Of a stretch of 34,331 bases of DNA, positions 1-13,826 are shown one piece after another. The notes under the pieces are model-generated. The model did not search any database, was not told the origin of the DNA, and was given only the letters and a program-made list of their open reading frames with translations. How positions within the stretch are numbered: the first letter of the stretch is position 1; the number at the start of each line of letters is the position of its first letter. The stretch covers positions 1-34,331 of the forward strand of contig LPNZ01008459.1 in assembly GCA_001655205.1 (NCBI GenBank), given 5' to 3'. A program made the position numbers and the translations under genes. The DNA comes from Lenisia limosa (lineage: Eukaryota > Breviatea).

Positions 1-40
1 CCACAAATCTTGGACTGCTGTTCTCAAGAGAGTGGAAGAC

Positions 41-99
41 GTTAAGATGACTCTATCTCTTATTTTTTTTTATACTCTTGGAATCTAATTTTACTTCAG
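41..99 (+). other. Probable intron just upstream of the RasGAP ATG
   Basis: A GTTAAG donor at 41 and a pyrimidine-rich tract ending in TTACTTCAG at 99 bracket a 59-nt intron. The preceding exon (1-40) stays open in the frame of the ATG at 105. It may therefore be 5'UTR or additional N-terminal coding sequence. Confidence 0.45.
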
Positions 100-104
100 C
101 TCGA

Positions 105-3100
105 ATGGGATCAGTATCTGCTGTCAACGTTTCGGTCACTGAGTGTAGAAAACTGTAAGTACCAAACTATTCTGGTTGTTGTTTTATATAGAGATTATTT
201 TTCATATAATATTAAGATTCTTGCATTGATTCTGTGATAAACAGGCTGGTTCAGATTACGCTCAGATTCTGAGTTCACTAGTCTCATATTTCTGATGTCA
301 TATTGACTTAACGTATCTATAATGCACATCACAATGAATAGAAATGTCACATTCCAGCAAAACCCTCCTGAAACACTCCCCTGATGCCTATGCCATGGTA
401 TATGTTAATGACAAACCATTTGCCTCCACCGCACAAGTCATTGAATCGGGAAAGGTAACTGAGAATATCTCAAGTTTTATTTGAACCCAAAAACAAACAT
501 CATTTTCTCATCTGCTCCTCAGAACAAAGATGAAGTATTCTGGGGTGAGGATGTGGCCGTTGAAGTTACGGACGAGTTTACTAACGTTCGAATAGCGGTC
601 TGGGATGGTTCTAGAAAGTAAGTGGACTGGAGCACTGGTATGATGCTCCACAGAGTATGCTAACGCTTCAGGCATTGTCGTGTTGATTATTGTGTTGGAC
701 AGGCTAACTTCACTCGTGAGTCTCTGAGTGACTACAAGCTGCACCAGGGATGGTACGATTTACTGCAACCGCCTTTCCTCGTTGGATCTCCTGGAGGCCT
801 GGTAAGTGATATGCCATGTATTCGCCATGCTGTCTGTTGACATGGTAATTAATCTTACAGGTCCGTCTTGTTCTCTCCAAGATCGACCCAGTGGTCAAAA
901 CAACGGGGCGGAGTAGCACCATCACGAGGGGCAAGCTCGAGGTCACTGTGGTTGAGGCTCTGAAGTGCGTCGGAAATTGATCATTGAACTGTCTTGATGG
1001 GACCACTGGAAAACTGAACTTGACATTCATGTAGTGTGGCAACTTCAAGAAGAGAGGGTAACCTGTCTGTGACTGTCAACTTTGACCGTAAAACTAAAAG
1101 CACCAAGGTTGGTTGAGGAAAACAACTCATTACGTTAAGAGGACCGTTTCCGCAACTTGAGTCTTCTGCTTACCTCCACAGGAAGTTGCACGAGGATCAC
1201 ACCCCGTTTGGAACGAAGTTTTAGATTTTGACCTGGGGGATTACGATGTCCGAGACTATATCACAGTCAACCTCATGGAAGGCACTCAGATCCTTGGTAG
1301 GGCTGGGTGACACTCCGAAGATTTGATCCACATGACTAACTGGATAGGAACACATCGTCTTGCTGTGACCGACTTCAAAGAGTTTGAACAGTTTGAAGTC
1401 AGAGCTCCAGTGTGTCTCATTGCTGACCCAAAGGAAACTGTAGGCTTTCTAGAATATCCTATTATGATATGTAGTATCATATGATATACATAAATGTATA
1501 TTTATGTTATCTTTATTTCAGCCTATTGCTTGTTACAACTTATGTTGTTAGGTTTTTGGAGAGGCCCGACTGAAAGTGCAGTGGACAGAAGATGAAGTTC
1601 TCGATTTGCCTGCGTACAATGCTCTCTTATGTGAGCGAAGGAACTGGTGGATTTGAAGCTGTTTTTTATTGCCACCATTTACATTTGCAGCTATTATTCT
1701 GCGACCTCCTTTCACGCCTCTTCGTCGTCTCTTCGATTTGTCTGGAAATAGGAACGAGGTAGGAGGGTTGTAATCTTCATTTGGGTCAAAAATTCTTGAA
1801 TGTTGTGTTTCATATTTAAGCTTTCAAGACTTGTCATCACGACGTTCTCTCATTTGGGTAAGTCATGTGATAAAAAGTCTCCTGTTGGCCATCTTTGTTG
1901 ACAATTTAGGTGCTATTCATGATTTCTTTTCCTTCATTCTTGCTGAAGAGATCTTTAGCACTGGTAGGAGATGTCTTGTTATCTTTGATGTCTGAACCCA
2001 ATACTTCTGGTTCTTTTGTTGAGTGTGTGTGGATTTAAGTTATACGTATAGCTGACCTCAACATCATCTTCCGTGGTAACTCTTTGGGCACTAAGACGTT
2101 GGATGCCTTCATGAAATACGAGGGTGAGTGCCCTTCAATTAAATGCTGGACGTAATATTTATGAACTTCCATATGATTATCTATTTTTTTTTTGGATTTT
2201 TTTTTGGGAGGCACCTTATACCACAGGCCTTCCTTGGATGCATAGTACTCTGAAAGAGTTGGTCAACACCACCATCTCTAGTACCTTGATGTTTGAAGTG
2301 AGTAGGATAGAAGTACCAGTGTCGTTGGCATTGTCTTGACCCCTTCAATGGTTTCATTTACTGGAGTAATGTTCTCAGGTCGACCCTACTCGCGTGAAGA
2401 AAGCAAAGGATGTGGACATTGGTTGGAGTAACTTGATGCCGCTGGTTGAAAGCTTCATTGATGCAATCTTCAATTCCGCTTCCTCTTGCCCAATGTAAGA
2501 TTTGATAGGGATAATCTCAACTCTACGATTGTCATGTTCTCCATTGTTAACACAACAGCCCCATGCGACATGCATTCCATGTGTTGCAGTCTGCTCTCAT
2601 CACACGATCTGGGAATGATGGAGTGGGTGGGACTCTCTTGTTATATCATATCATTATATTTATTATATACTGGTATAATATATGATATATATATCATATA
2701 CTATATACTATGGCAGTTTGACGACTTTAGTGTATTTCCAATTATTCTGATCTCGTAGACATCATCTGCAGTTTCACGGTACACAGTTGTGAGTGGATTT
2801 GCGTTCCTTCGGTTCTTCTGTGCTGCCATTCTCGGACCCAAACTCTTTGGACTGGCTTCTGGTTGGTTCACTCTTAAGGAAACTGATATGATATCATATG
2901 ATACTAGAATGTATTTTGGTCAGGCTGACTCTTCAGACCACCCCCCTCCTGAACAAGCCCGTACATTGACCCTGGTATCAAAATCCGTGCAGAACCTCAG
3001 CAATCTCGCTCGTAAGTATCCGGAATATTCCAAGATATACCCTCAGTGCTAGAATATCACCTAGATAAGAAGGAAAAATTCGATGAGAAACATGACGTTT

Positions 3101-4308
3101 CAGTTTTCGGAGACAAGGAGCCGTACATGGAGAGGATGAACACGCTGCTCAAGTCGAAGATGGAGGGAATGAAGGCCTTCCTTGATACTGTCGCGGTTGG
3201 TAGTCCATGGGCTAACATCTCATTTCACAGTCACCGCCGCCGCCACTGAAGATTCTGTCCTTGGAAGAAACCAAGTCGGCTACGAAGCCTCTTGCTCGTC
3301 TGGTATCGCACTTCAAGAACGCCACGTGGGCCTTGCCATCCTCAGATTTATATTCAAACTATTACTCTTTCATGTTATTTCTTACTGTTGCAGAGCTGAC
3401 CTTGAAAAGTCAGTGGAAAAGAACCCAGACCCGGCCACCAGTCAGACCGTAATGACCCTCAATGAATTGAACTCTCGTCTCGCGCAGGGTACCATCAACG
3501 CCGCTATTCGTATGCAGCTTGGGGTTTTTATATGTTGAATTCCAATTACTGACTCTTCAGATGAGCTTGACAACGCAACCGCCAAAGAAAGAGCAAGGAA
3601 GAAGCGAACGTTAATGAGAGATGCGGCTGAGATGTTACAAGAAGGTGTGACTTAGTCCCATACAATATCTTATGCGCTCGAATCATTTATTTAGGAGCCA
3701 CTTTATTGAAGCATGGCCAACGAGGCAAACCTCATTCAAGGTATGGGCGGTGGATTAACGATTGTAGCACTTATGTAGCACCTTTGTTTTATTCTGTGCT
3801 GAAGTTTCAGATAATATGGGTCCCAGTTAATCATAATCTTACAATATTCATAAATTGCGATTTTTACTTGAGCAGATTTGTGTGGGTGACTTTCAGCCAG
3901 CCTCCACAGCACGTTACACCTGAGGAGAACGGCGGCGGTGAGATGGATATTTGTATTGTGTCATTGTTTTGACTTGGTATTCATAACTCCTTCAGTTCTG
4001 CATTGGACGAAAAAGAAAGGGGACAAGTCGGACCGTGGGTCTATTGAGCTTGTCAATGTCATTCAGCTGACCTCCGGACATGGCACCCCTGTCTTCAAGA
4101 GAACAGGAACGAGTGAGTGATTAACATCGTAATTGAAGCCCAAAAGCCGTTTAACGTATTAGGAGGGGCAGCTGCACGAGCCTTTAGTCTGGTCACACAC
4201 CAGCGTTCGTTTGATGCTGAAGCAGACACCCCCGCTCTGGCTGAAAAGTGGTTTCAAGCGTTGTCAATGGTCGTCAGTCCAACTGCTGTCGCCAAGAAAA
4301 CCACTTAG
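105..4308 (+). CDS. Ras GTPase-activating protein with C2 domains, RasGAP domain and C-terminal PH domain
   Basis: About 26 short exons. It should speed GTP hydrolysis by Ras-family GTPases at membranes. An N-terminal C2-like domain (exons about 105-800) is followed by a second C2 (about 860-1600; GSHPVWNEVLDFDL is typical). The RasGAP domain follows: FRGNSLGTKTLDAFMKYEG near 2070-2125 carries the arginine finger, then LPWMHSTLKELV, and YTVVSGFAFLRFFCAAILGP near 2778-2840 matches the family FLRF-C-PAI block with the usual Pro as Ala. DHPPPEQARTLTLVSKSVQN and a KEPYMERMN segment complete it. After a charged helical linker, a PH-like domain (about 3880-4260) ends in the FSLVTHQRSFDAEADT strand and a KWFQAL helix. 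The ATG at 105 follows a likely intron (41-99), and the frame is open upstream to the window edge, so the true start may lie outside. The gene is tail-to-tail with GET3. The RasGAP call is firm; the Ras target cannot be read. Confidence 0.9.
2641..2712. repeat. AT-rich palindromic intron tract in the RasGAP gene
   Basis: The tract includes a perfect 22-bp palindrome at 2679-2700 with core TATGATATATATATCATA. It lies wholly within an intron. Confidence 0.75.
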
Positions 4309-4409
4309 ACATCATGTGTATTCTTTTGATACTCTGTGTATATGCTTATGTACTATGTAATATGATTGATAGAATTTGTTCAAACTTACTTTGAAAAACC
4401 AGCATTTCT

Positions 4410-4415
4410 AATAAA
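4410..4415 (+). terminator. AATAAA polyadenylation signal for the RasGAP gene
   Basis: A canonical AATAAA hexamer lies about 100 bases after the RasGAP stop codon. It sits in the 141-base tail-to-tail spacer before the GET3 stop on the other strand. Confidence 0.5.
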
Positions 4416-4449
4416 ACATGCAATAGAAGAGGAAAACCATAAAAGGGAA

Positions 4450-6315
<1,866 letters not shown>

Positions 6316-6623
6316 TGCAGTGTCGACTTAATTCTGCTTTAATCGACCCTGTTCTTATCAAAAATTGAAGAACGATGTGTAATTGTGTATGTTGGGGGAG
6401 AGAGAGTTGTTCAAGAGGCCTTTTTGGGAAACGAAGGCGCGTTAAATACTTCGCCGCCGGAGGACTAGTACCTTGAAGTTTTGAAAATGAACAAATCTTT
6501 TTGAGCTTTGTTGCTTTTGTACTCTATAAACTTAGTACATTGGTAAAGCGAATCAGTTTTTCAAATAGGTTCAAGGGAATAGAGCTATGTTCTAAAGTTT
6601 ATTTCGCGTTTGCTTAAGCCAAA
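6316..6623. promoter_or_regulatory. Divergent promoter between GET3 and the RRM-SURP-CID gene
   Basis: A 308-base spacer separates two start codons on opposite strands and must hold both 5'UTRs and promoters. It has a GC-rich patch around 6436-6470 in otherwise AT-rich DNA. I see no convincing TATA box or named factor site. Confidence 0.5.
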
Positions 6624-9600
6624 ATGAAGTAAGTTATTATGAATTTATAGTATTTCTTATGTAATAAACGGGAGCTAATCTCCTTTAGCTTTGGAGACAG
6701 ATCTCAAGGTGGTGGAAAACCTCGCTCTTTCGGTCTGCTTGGGTTTCCCTTGTTTTAATATTGATTTTTAAGATTGTTGTTTCGAGAATATTCCCCTTTT
6801 TATGGGTTTACCACTCGATTGCAGTCATTTTTTATTCAACATAAATATATGTTCCTCTAAAAGCTCAGGGAAGCTTAGTCCCTATAGTTGTTAATGATTT
6901 CGTTCCGAAGGATAACTCTCCTTTCAGCTCGTGATGAAGGCAGATCCCTCTTTGTTGGCGGCAGTCATGAACTAGAGTCACTCAGACATTTGTTTGCTCA
7001 GTATGGCGAAATTGAGCAGATTGTGGTATGATGGTGGTGAAGCATGATTTCAGGAATTAGTAAAGAGTTATATGATAATGGTCTCTGTTCTTTGCTGACA
7101 CACAAGCAAATGCAAGGGTTTGGCTTCGTGAGTTACTGCACGAAGGCGGATGCTGATCGTTGCGTTCGGGAAATGCCAAACCTCCCGGAGATAGCTAGCA
7201 CACGAATCAGAATGAGTATTGCTGAACCTCGCAAGCAAAAGGTTCGGAGCTACATCTTTAATAATGAAGAGGTTTCTTTAAATTCATTCGCAAACTAAAT
7301 CTTTGTTCATCACGTTTGACCGCCTAGCCTCCTGGAGGACCACAGGGTTTCAACCAAGGTGGCCAGCAGGCACCACAAAGCATGCATCCCGGAGGATACC
7401 AACCCCGTAATGAACGCTTCAACCAGAACCAGCCCAGGGTATTCTTCTTTTAATTTTTCACTTTTTAAGAGCAACAATACTGGATTCCAATCCCTCGATG
7501 ACACTGAGAATGATCGTGGAGGAAACTATGGAAATGGTTTGTGTTGGCACTTGCTTCAATGAAACGAAACACTATTTACTCTTCCAGACATGGCGGGAGT
7601 ACCAAGAGCCGATATTGGTGGAAGAGGAAACAAGATCCAACCCAGAAGCGTGAGTGGACTAAAATGCTTCAGGGTCAGTTATTTGAATTAACTCATTAGG
7701 GTGCCAAAATCGATAACCTTGTTGAACCACCTTTCGCTGATGCCCCCTCTGGTTTGCTGAGATATTATCTTATTACCAGCATTTTTTCCTTCTCTTTTCT
7801 TACAATTGCATTATTACAGAATTTAATCCACCATCCCACAGATTCTGATATGGCCGGACACATTCGAAGGGTAGCAGAACACATTGCTACTTCGCCGCCG
7901 TCTTTGGAAGCCAAAATCAGACAACAGCATGGCAAGGATGAACGAGTTTGTCGGGGGTGACTCTTTCAAACAGGGTTAACTCATATCCAGTTTGGTTTCC
8001 TCAACGCTACTCATCCAAACCATGCCTACTTCAAATGGGTGGTGTACGCAATCAAGGCTGGAGTACCCAAGGGTGCGCCTGGATGTTTAGATATTTATGT
8101 GGAGAGTCATCTAGTTTTACTTTACTCTTTAGATGTCCGACCTGCATCCCAACCCATCCCTCCTCCTAGCCAGGCACCGCCTCAGGTATGCCAACATTCC
8201 TCAGAGCGTCTAATATCGTAGAACGTACCGCAGTACCACGACCAGTCTCTTTTCATGCAGCAGCTTGACCAAGCCAACCCTCAGTCGTATGTGGACTTTA
8301 TCACAAGCTTATTAGTTTTAGTGCATTCCCAGGCTCTATGGCCCCCATCCAACAAGTCTCCAAATCCCTTCCTGTTGAACAGGTAAATTTTCTGATGCTT
8401 TAAAATACCCCTCGCCCTCCTGCCTCGTTTTGCTTTTCTTCCTTCTTTTGACTATGAAGCCCCTCGCTCCCCCTGTCGTTGAAGAGACTGCCGAAAACTC
8501 TGTTGATCCTCAGAACGTTTACTGGCTATTCAGCCAAGAAGAGCTGGTAGGTTGCGTCTTCTCTTCGTGTCATTTCTGGCACTTATTTTACCGATGGGCA
8601 AATATGAACTTCCCACAATTTGACTCATTGATTAGCCACCATGCGGCCCCAGTATCCCCTTCGAGGAACAAGAGGTGTTGAAAGAGTTACTTCGCGCTCT
8701 CAGCGGCTCAAGAAGCTCAATCGCTGTGGGCCCTCCCCTGTTGCTTTCTTCTGTGTTTATTCAGCTAATTACCCAGGCTGCCAAGAACTATATGTCAGCA
8801 CATGAGGAAAAGAGCGCAGCAGTGGCAGCGTGTTTGAGTGAACGAATGGAGGAAGTAGCGTCTGCGCAAGAGAGATTGCACGTCATCTACGTGGCAAGTG
8901 ATGTGCTTCATCATCAGTGGGGCGAGTCAACTCTCAACTATTCTCCTCGGGGCGTTTTTTCTTAACTCTTCCAGGAAGCGTAAAAATCGTTTGAATGATC
9001 CGCTGAAGCTCTGCATTGAGGTAAGTGCCAAGACCTCCATTGATTGCTCACCCAATAGGCCCATTTGCCGTTCCTTGTCGGGTGCTTAGTTACGGCTTTT
9101 GACGTGACTGAAAAACACAAAGGTGCCTTAGAAAAGGTCAGTTGGAAATTCACTCTTATGACATGTACCTACCTTCCGCCCATATTGACAGTTTCTCTAA
9201 CCAAAATAGGTTCTTCAAATCTTTGAGAATGGTCTTGTGGGTAAAAAGCGATGCGAGTTCCTTAGGGCTATTCAGAGCTTCCAGGTGAGTGTGTTACAGA
9301 GAACCCCCCTTTCTGTTGCACCCCATTATTAATATCTTAGGCCACCGCTCCCGTTTCCCCGCCCGTTATTCCCCTCGTTAAACCCGCCATCAAGAAGGCC
9401 AGTCCTTCGGATCTCTATGAGTAAGCTCACTTTGTTAGGAAGTCATACTGACCGGGCTTTGTCCGATATTACTGTCGCAGACCCTCAATGCCAACATATG
9501 ATTCGCCACCCGCTCAAGACTTCCCCCAAGGTCCCCCTGGCTTCTCCAATACACAAAGCTTCAACAACCCCCAGCAGTATGGCAACAGCGACTTCCCCCC

Positions 9601-11954
9601 TCCCCAGGTTGGTGTAGTCGTAATCTTACAGCCCTTCTCCTCCGATATTTTCTTTGATCCCCTAGTCTTTCAACCAACTTCCTCCCCAAACCTTTAATCA
9701 GGGCCCTCCCGGGTTCCCTCCGAAGCCACCCCAGTCCTTCGACCAGGTACGTGAATAAAACTTTTTTCTTTGGTAATTGTTTTGTTTTGTTTTGTTTTAC
9801 TTTTTAGCCACCCCCCGGATACAATCCCTCCCAGCCGCCACCCGGCTTTGACCCGTCTCAGCCCCCTCCAAACCAGGTAATGCAACGAACACTACCCGGG
9901 TAGATTTGAATTGACACACTCATTGAATTCGAATTTCTTATATTCCACAGCCGCCACCATCCTTCGATCCCTCGCAGCCTCCGCCGGGATTCAATCCTAA
10001 CCAGCCACCTCCCAATTTCAATCCTCAGGTGCGTTTAATTGAAATCTTCTCTTTCGTGTTGCCTCATATTCATGATATAGTTCAACCAGTTCAACCCCCC
10101 GCCTCCTGGTCAGGCTCCGCCAGGCGATTCGTGGTCTGACAAGCCCCAACAAAAAGTACGTCTTATCTCTTACTCACCCCCAAACTGCTAGTTTTTTGTC
10201 TGACCCCTCAGCCACCCGGTCAGTACCCCCCCTCCAATTATGACGGACCGTCTCGAAATCGCTTCGGCCCCAAAGTCGATAGCGCTATGGATTCGTATGT
10301 TCTGTGATCACTTGATCATTCCTTACGTGTTTGGACCAAGTTGACCTTTGTAGCAATCAGCCCCGGTCGCACCCCGACCGAGCCAGTCGGTTTCAGACCG
10401 ACCGTTTAGGAAATGACATGCCACCTGGCGGCTTCGATGACCGAGGTTCATTTAGCGGGCGTGGCGGTCGCGGCGGTCGCGGCGGTCGTGGAGGCAGATT
10501 CGGCGGCAGGGGAGGCCGCTTTGATCGTGGTGACAGAAACGACAGATTTGATGACCGAAATGATGGTTTCGATGATCGTGATAGAAATGATCGCTTTAAC
10601 GATAGAGACAACTTCGACAGAGGAAATAGTTTTGACGACAGAGGGGGACTTTTTAATCGTGGTCGTGGCAGAGGTTTGTTTATTTGTTTAGTTAAACTGA
10701 TTTGACCGTATTAGGTCGAGGAAGAGGCCGTTTTGATAGCTTCGAAGATAGGCCGAGACGTTTTGATAGAAATGACAGAAGTGACAGATGGGATAACCAG
10801 CAAAGGGATCGTCGTGATGGCTGGGGAGATAGAGATAGACCCCCTCGCGGCCGTGCTCCTGAAGATGGTTTGTTGATGCCAATTAAAACGAATACTGACC
10901 CCTCAGACATGGATTTCGACTCCCTCACCGGGCGGAATGTCAACCGCGAACGCTCAATGTCTCTTTCACCACCACCTGCCCAGGTTTTTTTTAGTTTTTT
11001 TTTTTTAGGTTTTTCTGCCTTATCCCATTGTATCGTTCTTACTACCAAAGCTTACTATCTAGAACCGTAGAAGAAGATCACCTAGATCTCGTTCACCATC
11101 ATCCGTGTCAAGGCGGCCAGACAGACTTGATGATGACTCTCCCCCTGAATGTGAGTCCCTCCGAGCTCAAACTCACATCCTTGTTATCACAAATGAATAT
11201 GTAAATCCTACCCAAATTGTGTTTTTCATCATGTTTTAGCGCCAGTACAATCGAGTGCCCCCAAAAGCCCTATTGGTAAGCACCAGTGATTGTTTTGACA
11301 AGTCATCTCCTTTTTACTTTGCAGCATTACCCGCTGCTGCCCTCTTGCAACCCTCAGGGAAGTCTGTCGACACTAGTTCTGAAGTTAATAGTAGGCTTAT
11401 TGGCTGCTGGAGAAGGCTTACCCTGTAGTCCCCATCCCTCTGATGGAGAAGGAAGTTCCCCCTCCTGACTTTAACATTGAAGACGCCCTGGCACAGGCAA
11501 AGGCCATCGCAAGCAAGGAGCTGGTTGGCTCTTCTTCTTTGAATACTGTACCTTGTTTGCTTTTTTGACTGTGAAGGTTGAAGCCCCTGTGGTGGCGGAA
11601 CCAGCTGAGGAAAGGCGAGCTGCACCCCTTTTGCCCCCTGGTATGCGCCATGTCATGTTATGGAGGGTTATTAAATAAGAATATCCCAACAAGTTATGTT
11701 TTACAGAACTTTTGTTCTCTTGGGGCAATAATAAAGATAAATTTTGCGCTCGGTTTCGGTTCTATTCGTACTAAATTTTGATTGAGATCTGTTTTAATAG
11801 TACTCTTTGTTTTTGTGATTAAAAATCAGGTGTTGCACCAGTTTCTTCAGTGCCACCCCTAAGAGATTTGGAGTGAGTTTGGGGAAGCCGATCACTTTCA
11901 ATTCTTTTTTGTTGCAACTCACCTTTTAGTGATGAAATGGAATTGTCAGATTAA
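6624..11954 (+). CDS. RRM-SURP-CID splicing-factor-like protein (CHERP/U2SURP type) with Pro-rich, RGG and RD tail
   Basis: Probably a nuclear pre-mRNA processing factor linked to U2 snRNP. About 36 mostly phase-compatible exons. Domains in order: an RRM at residues about 22-90 (RNP2-like SLFVGG, RNP1 QGFGFVSY); a Gly/Gln linker; a SURP module at about 195-245 with FGFLNATHPNHAYFKW; a Pro/Gln linker; and a CID at about 350-480 with AAKNYMSAHEEKSA, then ERLHVIYVASDVLHHQKRK. That last block resembles CHERP more than U2SURP. The tail carries repeated PPPGFNP/SQPPP exons (9702-10155), an RGG block (10455-10520), RD/RN repeats (to about 10860), a short Arg/Ser stretch (about 11068-11110) and an acidic end. 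In animals CHERP lacks an RRM and U2SURP has one, so this protein mixes both layouts. Two merged genes are conceivable, but exon phases join continuously and no stop intervenes. The ATG at 6624 is followed after five bases by the first intron. Confidence 0.8.
10444..10530 (+). repeat. RGG-coding GGCGGTCG tandem repeat
   Basis: Tandem copies of a 9-base unit encode consecutive Arg-Gly-Gly tripeptides, grading into GGR-F repeats and then RD/RN repeats. RGG boxes usually bind RNA and are arginine-methylated. The other frames stay open here only because of the repetition. Confidence 0.85.
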
Positions 11955-12005
11955 TGCATGTACAATAGTTAAATGAAATGTTTCTTTTACATTCGAATGG
12001 ACATA

Positions 12006-12011
12006 AATAAA
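12006..12011 (+). terminator. AATAAA polyadenylation signal for the RRM-SURP-CID gene
   Basis: AATAAA lies 52 bases after the TAA stop (11952-11954), within the 180-base tail-to-tail spacer before the APC11 stop. Confidence 0.5.
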
Positions 12012-12134
12012 TACATAAATAACAAGATGTGTAAACAAGATGATCCGTCACAACAATACGATGCAGGTAATCTGAGTCTAAGTTGATGAGAAAAGAAGCA
12101 GTGGTCAAGAAGCCCAAGCGTATCTCACCCACCA

Positions 12135-12432
12135 TTAAAAAGCCTGTCTACACATTGGACAATTCGATTGGGATTCATTCCATTGTTTAATACAGTGGTC
12201 GTGAAAAATGTGACTGCATTTCCCTGTGACTGAAGAGTCATGTTCAATACTCTGAGCCTACCAAGAGGACAAGAAAGGCCACCATTTTTGCAACCTGGGC
12301 AAGGCAGATCAAATTCAATCCTACAAATACCACATGTGTCATCCCCATGCCCCCATGTCCACTTGGATATCATGTCCCATCTACAAGATTAGAAGTAAAC
12401 TGTTTTGCTCACGATTTGATCTTGACTTTCAT
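12135..12432 (-). CDS. APC11: Anaphase-promoting complex RING-H2 subunit APC11
   Basis: Catalytic RING subunit of the APC/C ubiquitin ligase, which recruits the E2 and drives mitotic cyclin and securin destruction. Three exons are separated by two 32-nt introns and give 77 residues, against about 84 in animals. It starts MKVKIKSWDMISKWTWG, as the family does (MKVKIK-W). The RING and extra zinc ligands are all present: CGICRIEF, CPGC, then CPLVTGKCSHIFHDHCIKQW and the final CPMCRQAF followed by TAA. The spacer between the Trp and CPMC is about three residues shorter than in the human protein. It is tail-to-tail with the RRM-SURP-CID gene and head-to-head with RPL27A. Confidence 0.95.
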
Positions 12433-12889
12433 AAGGTCCTATTGAATTAATCTACAAGAGATTAATGTTAGCTCTTGATATTTACTGATTTACAGGTGAG
12501 ATTATAGCTCACCAGGTGAGAGAAGGATCCAGTATATGACCAAAGTAAGTATTGAATTCGGAAGGGAAGAGACAAAAGTGGTAAATACTATGTTGAATAT
12601 CTGTAATTAGTTAATGTAACTGGATTCGAGATATGGTGATGACCCGAGACTGACCAAGAAAAGAAAACAGTCTTCAGTGTTACAAGGCACACTACTACCC
12701 CTTTAACTAATTCAAGGTTTGTTGTGTTTCAATATTTTCTCAGTTTTAGGGAGGAAAAGGATGACTTAGGCCATTCCAAAAATTACCCATACAATAAAGT
12801 AATAAAAATCTTCATAAACAAAGCTGCGAATTGTTCTCCCGTTTGGTCACAGAACAACTATTCACAAGAGATACGAACGATTGGATAAA

Positions 12890-12957
12890 NNNNNNNNNNN
12901 NNNNNNNNNNNNNNNNNNNNNNNNNNNNNNNNNNNNNNNNNNNNNNNNNNNNNNNNN
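12890..12957. other. Assembly gap
   Basis: 68 N between APC11 and RPL27A. The right side abuts a perfect palindrome, so the missing sequence may contain more of an inverted repeat. Confidence 0.95.
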
Positions 12958-12977
12958 GTTCAGTTCATGAACTGAAC
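12958..12977. repeat. Perfect 20-bp palindrome upstream of RPL27A
   Basis: GTTCAGTTCATGAACTGAAC equals its own reverse complement. It begins at the first base after the gap and ends 60 bases before the RPL27A ATG. It could be a dimeric factor site or the centre of a longer inverted repeat. Confidence 0.9.
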
Positions 12978-13022
12978 TCCCCTTTTCTCCAGTTTTTTTC
13001 TTTTTTTCTTTCCTTTTATCTT
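12978..13022 (+). promoter_or_regulatory. Pyrimidine-rich tract before RPL27A
   Basis: The plus strand is almost wholly C and T for about 45 bases, ending 15 bases before the ATG. Such tracts are usual around the start sites of ribosomal protein genes, where TOP-type 5' ends coordinate translation. The actual start site cannot be read from sequence. Confidence 0.45.
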
Positions 13023-13037
13023 GGTTGAGGATATAAA

Positions 13038-13696
<659 letters not shown>

Positions 13697-13820
13697 GTCG
13701 CAATATAATCCTCTTTAACCAAGAACCATATTGAAGGGTTGTTTTCAAGCAGTGTGGGCATGACTTCAAATATTTTGTTGATTTAATACTTTCTCCATCA
13801 TTTTGATTTATTTATTATAT

Positions 13821-13826
13821 AATAAA
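13821..13826 (+). terminator. AATAAA polyadenylation signal for RPL27A
   Basis: AATAAA lies 125 bases after the RPL27A stop, preceded by an AT-rich stretch and followed by a T-rich stretch. Confidence 0.55.

Larger units (their letters stand above)
12433..13037. promoter_or_regulatory. Divergent spacer between APC11 and RPL27A
   Basis: This 605-base stretch has no supported coding exon. It contains a small GGTGAG/CTCACC hairpin near 12494-12512, an N gap (12890-12957), a perfect 20-bp palindrome (12958-12977) and a pyrimidine-rich tract leading to the RPL27A start. Confidence 0.5.

Noticed and set aside
10393-10691. Long open frames in other frames across the RGG/RD block
   Set aside because: These are products of the repetitive GC-rich codons. 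Their proteins are low complexity and lack splice continuity.
12135-12215. Apparent frameshift in APC11 before the final CPMC motif
   Set aside because: Re-reading the reverse complement base by base gave an intact frame, KQWNESQSNCPMCRQAF then stop. The gene is whole.
12630-12660. C/D-box snoRNA-like GTGATGA and CTGA motifs
   Set aside because: The boxes are only about a dozen bases apart, with no C'/D' pair or terminal stem, so they do not make a plausible snoRNA.
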